Part shown: positions 49,677-57,539 of the stretch, piece by piece | Position numbering within the stretch: the first letter of the stretch is position 1 | Layout of the letters: every line of letters begins with the position of its first letter | NCBI GenBank assembly: GCA_948477625.1 | Contig: CAOLNK010000001.1 | Span: 62,001-126,000, forward strand | Reading direction: 5' to 3' | Source of the DNA: an uncultured Candidatus Saccharibacteria bacterium | GTDB taxonomy: Bacteria; Patescibacteriota; Saccharimonadia; Saccharimonadales; Saccharimonadaceae | Length of the DNA stretch: 64,000 nt | Position numbers and translations under genes: made by a program | The notes under the pieces: model-generated | What the model saw: only the letters and a program-made list of their open reading frames with translations | Told to the model about the DNA's origin: nothing | Database searches by the model: none

Positions 49677-52559
49677 ATGAACGACAACTATATCAAAGTC
49701 CGCGGTGCGCGGCAGCATAACTTGAAAGACCTTGACGTTAATATTCCACGCGATAAATTGGTGGTGATTACAGGGCTTTCCGGCTCGGGCAAGTCGAGCT
49801 TAGCTTTTGATACCATCTATGCTGAAGGTCAGCGCCGCTATGTGGAAAGTTTGTCGAGCTATGCCCGTATGTTTCTTGGTGTGATGGATAAGCCAGATGT
49901 GGATAGCATTTCTGGTCTTAGCCCGGCAATCTCAATTGATCAGAAATCTACCAGTCGCAATCCTCGCTCCACCGTAGCCACTGTGACCGAAGTCTATGAT
50001 TATTTGCGTCTGCTGTTTGCGCGTGTGGGTGTGCCACATTGTCCGATTTGCCACCGTGAGGTTTCGCGTCGCAGTGTGGAAGATATCGTGAACGAAGTAA
50101 TGAAGCTTCCACTTGGGAGCAAACTCATGCTCCTTGCGCCGATTGTCAGTCAGAAAAAGGGTAGCTTCATGCATGTTTCTGAACAATATCAGGCCAAAGG
50201 TTTCTCGCGCGTGCGCGTAGATGGAATTGTCTATGCGCTGGACGAATTTCCCGAGCTCAACAAGAATGATCGTCACGACATCGAAATCGTGGTTGACCGG
50301 TTTATTCTTTCGCCCGATTTGCTCAGCCGAATTTCGAGCTCTATCGAACAAGCGCTGGAGCTAGGGCAGGGAATTATCAAGTTGCTCAAGATTAATGACA
50401 ACGCTACTACTGTGGAAGGCAAGGCAATTAGCGAAGATAATAGTGAGATCCTGACCTATTCTCAACGCTACGCTTGCGAACTCCACCCCGATGAACTTAT
50501 CCCTGAGCTGGAACCGCGTTTATTCTCCTTCAATGCTCCGCAAGGTGCTTGTCCGACTTGTACTGGTCTAGGCACGCGTATGGAAATTGACCCAACCTTA
50601 GTACTCAATCCCAACCTTACCATCGCTGAGGGCGGCATCCGTCCTTTTAACCGCATCACTCAGGAATCTTGGTGGCTCAAGCGCCTCACCGCCGTGGGTG
50701 AAAAGCATGGCTTCTCAGTGCATGTGCCGATTCGTGACCTTTCTGAGGATGCTATCCAAAAGATTCTTTACGGTACTGGTGACGAAAAATACAAAGTTGC
50801 TGTGGGTGGTCATGGCAAATGGGGCGACGGTGCTACCTATCAGAGCACCTATGAAGGCGTGATTCCTACCCTGGAACGCCGCCACCGCGAATCTGAATCT
50901 GAGTTTATCAAAAAAGACATTGAGCGCTTTATGCGGGTACACGAGTGTCAAACCTGTCATGGCGCTCGTCTCAAGCCAGCTGTCCTTGCTGTGACCGTGC
51001 ATGACCTCAGTATTGTGGACATGTGTAATCTCGATGTGGATGCCACACTCGAAGTTTTGAACGGTGACCTTAAGTTTTCTGAAAGCGAATCTGTGATTGC
51101 TGGCCCAATTCTCAAGGAAATCCGCGAGCGGGTGAAGTTTATGCAGGATGTAGGCTTGGGCTATCTTGAACTGGGCCGCGCCGCCAATACACTCTCTGGT
51201 GGCGAGGCGCAACGCATCCGTCTGGCTACCCAAATCGGCTCTGGTCTTCAAGGGGTTCTCTATGTGTTGGATGAGCCAAGTATTGGTCTGCACCAGCGTG
51301 ATAACGATAAGCTAATTTCTACTCTCAAGCACTTGCGTGACCTCAAAAACACCGTGCTCGTAGTGGAACACGATGAAGACACTATGCGCGAGTCAGATTA
51401 TATTATTGATATTGGCCCTGGGGCCGGTAAAAATGGTGGTCGCCTGATGGCCGCCGGCACTCCAGACGAGGTAGCCAAGGATGATAATTCACTCACCGGT
51501 AAATATCTTTCTGGTAAGCTTACTATTCCTGTACCTAAGAAGCGTCGTACTCCTAAAAAGGACCAAGAGTTGGTGGTAGTTGGCGCTCGTGAGAACAACC
51601 TGAAGAATATTGATGTGCACTTTCCACTTGGTGTGATGACGGTAGTTTCTGGAGTTTCTGGCAGTGGTAAGTCCACGCTTGTGAATGATATTCTGGCTAA
51701 TGAGCTTTTGGCCCGCCTCCATCGTGCACAGACCGTCCCTGGCGCGCACGACAAAATTGAGGGGATTGAATATCTTGATAAGACTATCGTGATTGATCAG
51801 TCACCAATTGGCCGCACTCCGCGCTCCAACGCTGCCACTTATACCGGTGTCTTCAACCAAATTCGTGGGCTTTTCGCCAAACAGCCTGAGGCTGAACTTC
51901 GCGGCTACAAGGCTGGACGCTTCAGTTTTAATGTCAAGGGTGGTCGCTGTGAAACTTGCCAGGGTGATGGTGTGAACAAAATCGAAATGCATTTCTTGCC
52001 CGATGTCTACGTAACTTGTCCAACTTGCCATGGCAAACGCTATAACCGCGAGGCACTTGAGGTCAAATATAAGGGCAAAGACATTGCTGAAGTCCTCGAC
52101 ATGACAATTGACGAGGCGGTGGAATTCTTTGAGAATATCCCAACTATTACACCTAAACTCAAGACTATCCAAGAGGTGGGCTTAGGCTACATCAAGTTGG
52201 GTCAGCCCGCCACTACCTTTTCTGGTGGCGAGGCACAACGCATCAAGCTTGCCACCGAACTTTCGCGTCGTAGCACCGGCAAGACGCTCTATATCTTGGA
52301 TGAGCCTACTACCGGTCTACATACCGATGATGTCAAACGCTTACTTAGTATTCTTGGCAAGCTAGTGGACGGCGGCAACTCTATGATTATCATTGAGCAT
52401 AACCTCCACGTAATTAAGTGTGCCGACTGGATTATTGATATGGGCCCCGAGGGGGGCTTGCATGGTGGGCAAGTAGTAGCGGAGGGTACGCCCGAGCAGC
52501 TGGCTAAGCGCTCTGATACACCAACCGGGAAGTATCTCAAGGAGATTTTGGGGATATAA
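49677..52559 (+). CDS. uvrA: Excinuclease ABC subunit A
   Basis: 960 aa, full length. Two ABC ATPase modules: Walker A GLSGSGKSSL and GVSGSGKSTL; signatures LSGGEAQRIRLA and FSGGEAQRIKLA; Walker B ending LDEPSIGLH and LDEPTTGLH. Zinc-binding Cys clusters include CPICHREV, CPTCTGLG, and CETCQGDG with CPTCHGKRY. It finds DNA lesions with UvrB in nucleotide-excision repair. TATAAT at 49662-49667 lies 9 nt before the ATG. A G+C-rich hairpin (52563-52593) follows the stop. Confidence 0.97.
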   Translation: MNDNYIKVRGARQHNLKDLDVNIPRDKLVVITGLSGSGKSSLAFDTIYAEGQRRYVESLSSYARMFLGVMDKPDVDSISGLSPAISIDQKSTSRNPRSTVATVTEVYDYLRLLFARVGVPHCPICHREVSRRSVEDIVNEVMKLPLGSKLMLLAPIVSQKKGSFMHVSEQYQAKGFSRVRVDGIVYALDEFPELNKNDRHDIEIVVDRFILSPDLLSRISSSIEQALELGQGIIKLLKINDNATTVEGKAISEDNSEILTYSQRYACELHPDELIPELEPRLFSFNAPQGACPTCTGLGTRMEIDPTLVLNPNLTIAEGGIRPFNRITQESWWLKRLTAVGEKHGFSVHVPIRDLSEDAIQKILYGTGDEKYKVAVGGHGKWGDGATYQSTYEGVIPTLERRHRESESEFIKKDIERFMRVHECQTCHGARLKPAVLAVTVHDLSIVDMCNLDVDATLEVLNGDLKFSESESVIAGPILKEIRERVKFMQDVGLGYLELGRAANTLSGGEAQRIRLATQIGSGLQGVLYVLDEPSIGLHQRDNDKLISTLKHLRDLKNTVLVVEHDEDTMRESDYIIDIGPGAGKNGGRLMAAGTPDEVAKDDNSLTGKYLSGKLTIPVPKKRRTPKKDQELVVVGARENNLKNIDVHFPLGVMTVVSGVSGSGKSTLVNDILANELLARLHRAQTVPGAHDKIEGIEYLDKTIVIDQSPIGRTPRSNAATYTGVFNQIRGLFAKQPEAELRGYKAGRFSFNVKGGRCETCQGDGVNKIEMHFLPDVYVTCPTCHGKRYNREALEVKYKGKDIAEVLDMTIDEAVEFFENIPTITPKLKTIQEVGLGYIKLGQPATTFSGGEAQRIKLATELSRRSTGKTLYILDEPTTGLHTDDVKRLLSILGKLVDGGNSMIIIEHNLHVIKCADWIIDMGPEGGLHGGQVVAEGTPEQLAKRSDTPTGKYLKEILGI

Positions 52560-52562
52560 AAC

Positions 52563-52593
52563 CGTAAACGTGGGTTGCTGACCCACGTTTACG
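52563..52593 (+). terminator. Hairpin after uvrA
   Basis: CGTAAACGTGGGT/ACCCACGTTTACG stem without an immediate T run; a six-T stretch comes only at about 52612. A weaker related hairpin (CAAAC...GTTTG) lies at 52620-52648. Confidence 0.5.
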
Positions 52594-52630
52594 CTAATCG
52601 CGCCCCTATTATTTTTTAGGCAAACCTAGG

Positions 52631-52960
52631 TCACTGACCCATGTTTGTTGTCTGATCGATTATTTCCACCTTACGCTCAATAAAATCAATTGCCGTCTGT
52701 AATTCCTTTAATTTCTCCCACATCTGACGCTTTTTGGCTTCCAAAATCGCTTTGCGTTCTGGCAAAGTTGTGGCGCCACCACGGTTTAAGCAGTACAGAG
52801 TCCGCAACAGCTCAAGCTGTTCAGCATCTAACACTCGGTACTTATTACGCTGGCGTTTAATCCCACGTATTGTCCCTCTTTTTAAAATTTTACGAACGAC
52901 ATTTCTCGAAGCCCCCAAAATCTCACATGCCTGCGCTACTGTATAAGTCTCATTATTCAT
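52631..52960 (-). CDS. HTH DNA-binding protein (excisionase/MerR-like)
   Basis: 109 aa. The N-terminal YTVAQACEILGASRNVVRKILKRG is a winged helix-turn-helix of the excisionase/HTH_17 type, followed by a recognition-wing-like RNKYRVLDAEQL. A C-terminal coiled coil (EAKKRQMWEKLKELQTAIDF) suggests a dimer. Proteins of this type are often recombination directionality factors or local regulators. It lies 70 nt beyond the left surface-protein gene of the invertible locus, outside the inverting segment, so it is a candidate controller. Confidence 0.75.
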   Translation of the reverse strand: MNNETYTVAQACEILGASRNVVRKILKRGTIRGIKRQRNKYRVLDAEQLELLRTLYCLNRGGATTLPERKAILEAKKRQMWEKLKELQTAIDFIERKVEIIDQTTNMGQ

Positions 52961-52980
52961 AACTTTATTATATCATTAAG

Positions 52981-53012
52981 AATCCCCCACTCCTGCGAGA
53001 GAATGGGGGATT
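52981..53012 (-). terminator. Terminator of the left surface-protein gene (minus strand)
   Basis: AATCCCCCA/TGGGGGATT stem. The loop sequence CTCTCGCAGG is also present in the terminator of the right-hand gene at 55395. Confidence 0.8.
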
Positions 53013-53030
53013 AAAATTACCAGTTTTAGG

Positions 53031-53621
53031 TTATTTTACGGTCGCGGTGAAAACCACAGTACCCTTGTAAGTACCCTGTTGCTGAGTGCTATTGGCGGAC
53101 GCGCCAAAGTTAACGGTCGTTACGTCTTCCATCTCTGCGTCGCCAGCAGCAGCGGTATGCGCATGAATCTCCTCCGGTGCGCCAGTCACAGCAGTCCAGG
53201 CGCCGTAGCCACCCTCGGCTTCGGCATTGGCTAAACGGTAACCCCAAGCGGAAGTACCACCAGCAATGTTGGCGCTTGAAGAAATGGTATCGCCATTTTC
53301 ATTCGTCAAGACACCATTACCCTCTGCATTGGCGGTTAGAGCCTTGATTGTCAAGCCGTAACCAACTTCCGAGTTTGAACTTACGGTGACTTTGAGGTCC
53401 TTGGTGGTAGAGACGTTGTTTAAAGTCATCTCTTCTAGATCAACTTTGCCATCAGTGGCATCGGTTGAGATAGAGATGGCACCACCAACCTCAACTTGAA
53501 CGTCCGCGCTTGCGCTCTGGCTGTATGGTTCATCCGCAGCATACGAACTCAGTGGCAATGCAGCAACACCAAGACCGGCCACTACGCCCAAGACAGCGAT
53601 AGCTTTTGACATTTTGGACAT
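53031..53621 (-). CDS. Switchable surface protein, left allele (probably OFF)
   Basis: 196 aa secreted protein. Signal peptide about residues 1-29 (AVLGVVAGLGVAALPLSSYA-A), then a Ser/Thr/Ala-rich beta protein ending GTYKGTVVFTATVK. The first 47 codons and 66 nt upstream are identical to the right-hand gene at 54756, while the rest is homologous but divergent. The -10 TATAAT (53681-53686, minus strand) has no matching -35: the hexamer 17 nt further up is GTATAT. In the orientation given it should therefore be silent. Both genes resemble the protein at 9394. Confidence 0.85.
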   Translation of the reverse strand: MSKMSKAIAVLGVVAGLGVAALPLSSYAADEPYSQSASADVQVEVGGAISISTDATDGKVDLEEMTLNNVSTTKDLKVTVSSNSEVGYGLTIKALTANAEGNGVLTNENGDTISSSANIAGGTSAWGYRLANAEAEGGYGAWTAVTGAPEEIHAHTAAAGDAEMEDVTTVNFGASANSTQQQGTYKGTVVFTATVK

Positions 53622-53687
53622 AAATTTCTCCTTTATTTTTTCTATTTTTGCTTATTTATTTTATGACCTTTGTAATTGTTATTATAT
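53479..53687. repeat. Left copy of perfect 209-bp inverted repeat
   Basis: Reverse complement of 54690-54898 with no mismatch. It covers the -10 box, the leader, AAAGGAG ribosome-binding site, signal peptide and 47 codons. Identity ends sharply at both edges. Confidence 0.97.
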
Positions 53688-54689
53688 TGAAGGGTTACTA
53701 ATAATATACGGTGGGAGAAGGAGCTATATGCAATATAAACTTGAACAGGTCGTACCCAAGCGGAAGGAGGTTTATCGTCAAGTCTACAGATATTATGACT
53801 ACTGCGAACATGTGCGCAGTATGAGCCAGGTTACCTTAACTAGCAAAATCTATACCATTAACAACTTCTTGCGTACCCTTAAAATTGGTCGCCTAGAAGA
53901 TATTACCGATCAGATGGTTTATGGTTGGCTTGGCGCTCAACGAGCACGCGGCAATACTGGACGTTCTATCAATGACCGCTTAGCGCATGTTAAAGCAATG
54001 CTACGCTGGCAACAAGAGATGAATGTTACTATACCCAACCTACATTTGGCGTTGCTAACCAAAATGAATGAAGAACCACCGCGTAAAGTGTATTTTACTC
54101 GAGCCGATATTGGTATAGTTCTAACCCAGGCTAACGAAATCGAATGGTTGTTGATTCGCCTGGCATTTGATTGTGGGCTTCGTATTGGTGAATTACAAAG
54201 ATTACGTCTGGAACATCTCAATCATGATAGGCTGATGATTATTGGTAAGGGGAATAAACGTCGCTATGTTTATCTGTGCGAAGAGGTAAAAAACAGACTC
54301 CAGCAGTGGCTGGACAATAATTATATAAAGGATTACTTTTGGCCCAGTCCAGTCAATCTCCACACACCTCTCAATAGTTGTACGCTTCGGAGTTATATGA
54401 AACGTGCTTTTGCTCGTTCGGGGTATTATGACTTCTGCCCGCATGACTTGCGCCACTCTTACGCAACGGACTTAAAATTCCTAGGTATACCCACTCGCCA
54501 AATTCAGGCTGGTCTTGGCCACGCTACCGAAGCAGTGACCGAACGCTATCTGAGCGACTTAGAGGGTTTTGATCTACGCCAAATTTACCAAATCAAATAC
54601 GCCACTCCTTTAACTTAGCCTGTGGAAAACTCTACACTAAATCATGAATTTCGCACAGAAAAGTCTATTGACTTAAGCATAACCGTCCT
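53688..54689. mobile_element. Predicted invertible segment (1,002 bp) with recombinase and -35 element
   Basis: Bounded by the 209-bp inverted repeats. Holds the tyrosine recombinase (53728-54618) and, at the right end, a -35 element (TTGACT, 54668-54673). After inversion that -35 would be 17 bp from the left -10 on the minus strand. The left end has no -35, so inversion would turn the right gene off and the left gene on. Confidence 0.85.
53728..54618 (+). CDS. Tyrosine recombinase (predicted invertase of the surface-protein switch)
   Basis: 296 aa from the ATG at 53728, behind AAGGAG; an in-frame extension to 53614 would begin within the inverted repeat. An N-terminal SAM-like core-binding domain (about residues 25-105) precedes the catalytic domain: R152 (DCGLRIGEL), K174 (GKGNKRRYVYL), H239-x-x-R242 (HDLRHSYATDL), H265 (GLGHATEAVTERY) and nucleophile Y274. 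All catalytic residues are present. It is encoded inside the segment it would flip, as in other phase-variation systems. XerC/D-like but outside the usual Xer context. Confidence 0.92.
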   Translation: MQYKLEQVVPKRKEVYRQVYRYYDYCEHVRSMSQVTLTSKIYTINNFLRTLKIGRLEDITDQMVYGWLGAQRARGNTGRSINDRLAHVKAMLRWQQEMNVTIPNLHLALLTKMNEEPPRKVYFTRADIGIVLTQANEIEWLLIRLAFDCGLRIGELQRLRLEHLNHDRLMIIGKGNKRRYVYLCEEVKNRLQQWLDNNYIKDYFWPSPVNLHTPLNSCTLRSYMKRAFARSGYYDFCPHDLRHSYATDLKFLGIPTRQIQAGLGHATEAVTERYLSDLEGFDLRQIYQIKYATPLT

Positions 54690-54696
54690 ATATAAT
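54668..54696 (+). promoter_or_regulatory. Active promoter of the right surface-protein gene, split by the switch edge
   Basis: TTGACT (54668-54673), exactly 17 nt, TATAAT (54691-54696). The -35 and the spacer lie inside the invertible segment, and the -10 lies in the inverted repeat starting at 54690. Confidence 0.88.
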
Positions 54697-54898
54697 AACA
54701 ATTACAAAGGTCATAAAATAAATAAGCAAAAATAGAAAAAATAAAGGAGAAATTTATGTCCAAAATGTCAAAAGCTATCGCTGTCTTGGGCGTAGTGGCC
54801 GGTCTTGGTGTTGCTGCATTGCCACTGAGTTCGTATGCTGCGGATGAACCATACAGCCAGAGCGCAAGCGCGGACGTTCAAGTTGAGGTTGGTGGTGC
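54690..54898. repeat. Right copy of perfect 209-bp inverted repeat
   Basis: Identical in inverse to 53479-53687. Contains -10, leader, ribosome-binding site and the first 47 codons of the right gene. Confidence 0.97.
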
Positions 54899-55376
54899 GA
54901 TTTCCATTGAAGTCGATAACGGTGCAACTGAACCGGATGCGGTTAAGAACCTAGTTGACCTCGGTCAAATCAAGCTTAACGGTGACATCGTAAGCAAAGG
55001 CCTCAAAGTTACTGTCAAAACCAACGCTGGTGTACAGGATGATGTGGCTTATAGCTTGACTATGACTACTGAAACCGCCAACAACGCTCTTATCAACGAG
55101 AACGGTGTTGAATTACCTGCCGGTGTACCAACACAAGGTACTTCAGCTTGGGGTTATGCTCTTGGTTCTAGCTTGACTGATACCACTGCTGATATTACTG
55201 GCTGGGCTGCTGTCCCTGCTAAGGGTTCAATTCCTGCTGAACTCAAAGCTAGCGGCAATGTTCCTTCCGCTAGCCACAGCGAAGACACTTTTGTGAACTT
55301 CGGTGCTACGGCTTCCAACAACCAGAAGGAAGGTGTCTACAAGGGTACTGTAGTCTTCACTGCAACCGTTCAATAA
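54756..55376 (+). CDS. Switchable surface protein, right allele (probably ON)
   Basis: 206 aa secreted protein with the same signal peptide and first 47 residues as the left allele (MSKMSKAIAVLGVVAGLG...), then a divergent acidic, Ala/Thr/Val-rich body ending GVYKGTVVFTATVQ. A full promoter with consensus spacing precedes it, so this allele should be expressed in the given orientation. WxL-like by fold guess and by its DUF916-like neighbours. A strong terminator follows. Confidence 0.85.
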   Translation: MSKMSKAIAVLGVVAGLGVAALPLSSYAADEPYSQSASADVQVEVGGAISIEVDNGATEPDAVKNLVDLGQIKLNGDIVSKGLKVTVKTNAGVQDDVAYSLTMTTETANNALINENGVELPAGVPTQGTSAWGYALGSSLTDTTADITGWAAVPAKGSIPAELKASGNVPSASHSEDTFVNFGATASNNQKEGVYKGTVVFTATVQ

Positions 55377-55394
55377 TCTAATCTCTAGATTTCT

Positions 55395-55426
55395 AAATCC
55401 CGTCCTCTCGCAGGGGCGGGATTTTT
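55395..55426 (+). terminator. Terminator of the right surface-protein gene
   Basis: AAATCCCG...CGGGATTTTT stem with loop CTCTCGCAGG, resembling the left gene's terminator. Confidence 0.9.
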
Positions 55427-55488
55427 CTTGTGCTTTGCCTTGATTTCTAAACTTATGTGCTATATAATGGAGGGAAATAAGGAGGTTA

Positions 55489-56418
55489 ATGAAAATTTTT
55501 CAACAATTGAAGTATGTTTTGGCTGTTGTTTTCGCATCTGCGGCAATGGCATTATGTGGTGCTAGTAGCGTCAGTGCAGCCGATGTCCCTGATTATCGTC
55601 TGCAGATTTCTCCCGCCAAAGAGGATATTGGCGATTTGAAACCTGGAGAGACCTACACCGGTGTCTTCAAGGTACAAAACACGGGTGCCAAAGATTTTAA
55701 TTTTAAAGTCAGCGTCACGCCATATTCGGTAGCTGATCAATATTACTCCACTAATGAAGAGTCCAACCAATATACTGATATTGTCGAGTGGGTCAAGTTC
55801 TCTCAGACTTCTGGTCATGTTGACCCAAATGGTGAAGTTGAAATTACCTACACCGTGACTGTTCCGGCTGATGTTCCAGCCGGTGGGCAGTATGCCCTGC
55901 TAACAGCTGAGTTAGTGAATGAGTCTGGTAGCACAGATGGTTCCGGTCTCACTACGATTAACCGTGTTGGCATGATTCTATATTCCAACGTTCAAGGTAA
56001 CACTCGCAAGACTGCTTCCGTTATCGAAAACAAGGTCCCAAGCTTCCTCTTAAACCCTCCTGTCCAGGCTACTTCAATTGTCGAGAACACCGGTAACACC
56101 CACACCAACGCCAAGTACGTTTTGCAAGTTTATCCATTGTTTGGTGATGAAGAAGTCTATACTAACGAAGAAAATCCAACCACATTGACCATTCTTCCCG
56201 AAACTCAGCGCTTCAATACTATTACTTGGCCTAATGCGCCACACCTAGGCATTTTCCGTGTCAAACAAACAGTGACTATATTTGATAAAGTATCCGTTAC
56301 CGAAAAAGTTGTTTTCCTCTGCCCGATTTGGTTCCTCTTCATTATTATCGCACTCATCTTCTGTGCTATCTTCTGGATCGTCACTCGTATCCGCGCTCGC
56401 CGGCAAGACCGCAGATAA
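55489..56418 (+). CDS. DUF916-like surface protein 2
   Basis: 309 aa: signal peptide (about residues 1-30), Ig-like domain with VFKVQNTGAKDFNFKVSVTPY and VPADVPAGGQYALLTAE, a second beta domain (PETQRFNTITWPNAPHLGIF), a C-terminal transmembrane helix and basic tail (RIRARRQDRR). Paralogue of 10049 and 56450. Strong SD (AAGGAGG) and TATAAT at about 55462 upstream. Likely binds peptidoglycan and the neighbouring surface proteins. Confidence 0.78.
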   Translation: MKIFQQLKYVLAVVFASAAMALCGASSVSAADVPDYRLQISPAKEDIGDLKPGETYTGVFKVQNTGAKDFNFKVSVTPYSVADQYYSTNEESNQYTDIVEWVKFSQTSGHVDPNGEVEITYTVTVPADVPAGGQYALLTAELVNESGSTDGSGLTTINRVGMILYSNVQGNTRKTASVIENKVPSFLLNPPVQATSIVENTGNTHTNAKYVLQVYPLFGDEEVYTNEENPTTLTILPETQRFNTITWPNAPHLGIFRVKQTVTIFDKVSVTEKVVFLCPIWFLFIIIALIFCAIFWIVTRIRARRQDRR

Positions 56419-56449
56419 TCATTAAAATGGAGCTAGGAGGCTATATAAA

Positions 56450-57436
56450 ATGAAAAGGTTTGTAAACATTATCCTTGCCACAGTCATGATGGTGGCCGGC
56501 GCTACCATGTTGCCACAGGCAGTTCATGCTGAAGACGAGAAAGCGGAATACAATCTACAAATTTCGCCAACCGCCGTTACTGTCACTTTGATGGGTGGTG
56601 ATGTTCTAGAAGGGACTGCTAGCAAATGTCCAAAAGATGTCGACGGCGGCTGTGTTATGGAAGTCAAAAATATCGGCACTAAAGGATTGCGCTATCGTGT
56701 CTACGCTTCACCATATGTAGTAAAGGGCGAGAACTACGACCTCGACTTCTCCGAGGAGGCCTCCACTTCTTATACCCAAATCTCTCGTTGGATTACGATT
56801 CTTGGCGAAGATGGTGGCTATGCCAAAGAAGCCGAGTTTGCCATTGAGCCAGGCGAAACCCAGACTATTCATTACCGCATTGATGTACCAGAAGATGTTC
56901 CCGGTGGTGCACAATACGCTGTGATTTGGGCTCAGACTATAGGTACTACTACAACTAGTACCGGCGTGCAGGCTATTGCGCAGGCTGGCATGGTAGTTTC
57001 CGGTCGTACGATTGGCGACACGCAACAGACCTCTGACGTATATGAGTATGGCTTTGACCGCTTCGCTCTTAGTGGTCCACTCAAGGCTCAGGCAACCATC
57101 AAGAACACCGGTAACACTGACTTCGACGCCTACTATACCTACAAGGCTCGCACTATCTTTGGTAAGGAGATTTATACTGACCAGGGAACAATTGCTACTT
57201 TTCCAGATACAGAATATCATATTAACGTGAACTGGGAGAACCCACCACTTTTAGGTATTTTCCAAGTAGAGTTCCGCGTGTCTGGCGCTGACACTGTCAA
57301 GACTGAGACTCACATTGTTGTGGTTATGCCAATTTTTGTGATAGTTTTGTTGATTTTATTGTTGACAGTTGCAATTGTCTGGATTATAATCATAATCAGA
57401 AAGCGCAAAGAGCGCAAAGCCCGCACCCTCGTGTAG
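56450..57436 (+). CDS. DUF916-like surface protein 3
   Basis: 328 aa with the same layout: signal peptide (residues 1-27), Ig-like domain (MEVKNIGTKGLRYRVYASPY, VPEDVPGGAQYAVIWAQ), second beta domain, C-terminal helix and a Lys/Arg tail (RKRKERKARTLV). SD is TAGGAGG. It follows 55489 by 31 nt and is probably co-transcribed. Two Cys early in the domain (CPKDVDGGC) are not in its paralogues. Confidence 0.78.
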   Translation: MKRFVNIILATVMMVAGATMLPQAVHAEDEKAEYNLQISPTAVTVTLMGGDVLEGTASKCPKDVDGGCVMEVKNIGTKGLRYRVYASPYVVKGENYDLDFSEEASTSYTQISRWITILGEDGGYAKEAEFAIEPGETQTIHYRIDVPEDVPGGAQYAVIWAQTIGTTTTSTGVQAIAQAGMVVSGRTIGDTQQTSDVYEYGFDRFALSGPLKAQATIKNTGNTDFDAYYTYKARTIFGKEIYTDQGTIATFPDTEYHINVNWENPPLLGIFQVEFRVSGADTVKTETHIVVVMPIFVIVLLILLLTVAIVWIIIIIRKRKERKARTLV

Positions 57437-57539
57437 TGGAATTCACGAGACGGGTAGCCGTGATACTGTTGCGAGCAGTATCCTGCGAGACGGCAGCTCT
57501 GCGAATTCAAACAAAAACTAAAAAGAAAGAGTGTAGAGT
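57437..57539. repeat. G+C-rich palindromic spacer
   Basis: GAATTC occurs at both ends of a 66-nt tract that includes ATACTG/CAGTAT and two GAGACGG blocks. It separates two surface-protein genes and may be an attenuator, a processed RNA or another palindromic element. Confidence 0.4.

Noticed and set aside
53614..53727. N-terminal extension of the tyrosine recombinase
   Set aside because: It would run through the inverted repeat and the left gene's promoter region. AAGGAG precedes the ATG at 53728.
53728..54618. The recombinase as a housekeeping XerC/XerD or a prophage integrase
   Set aside because: No phage genes, attachment duplication at a tRNA or dif-like context is nearby, and its placement within perfect inverted repeats fits an invertase better.
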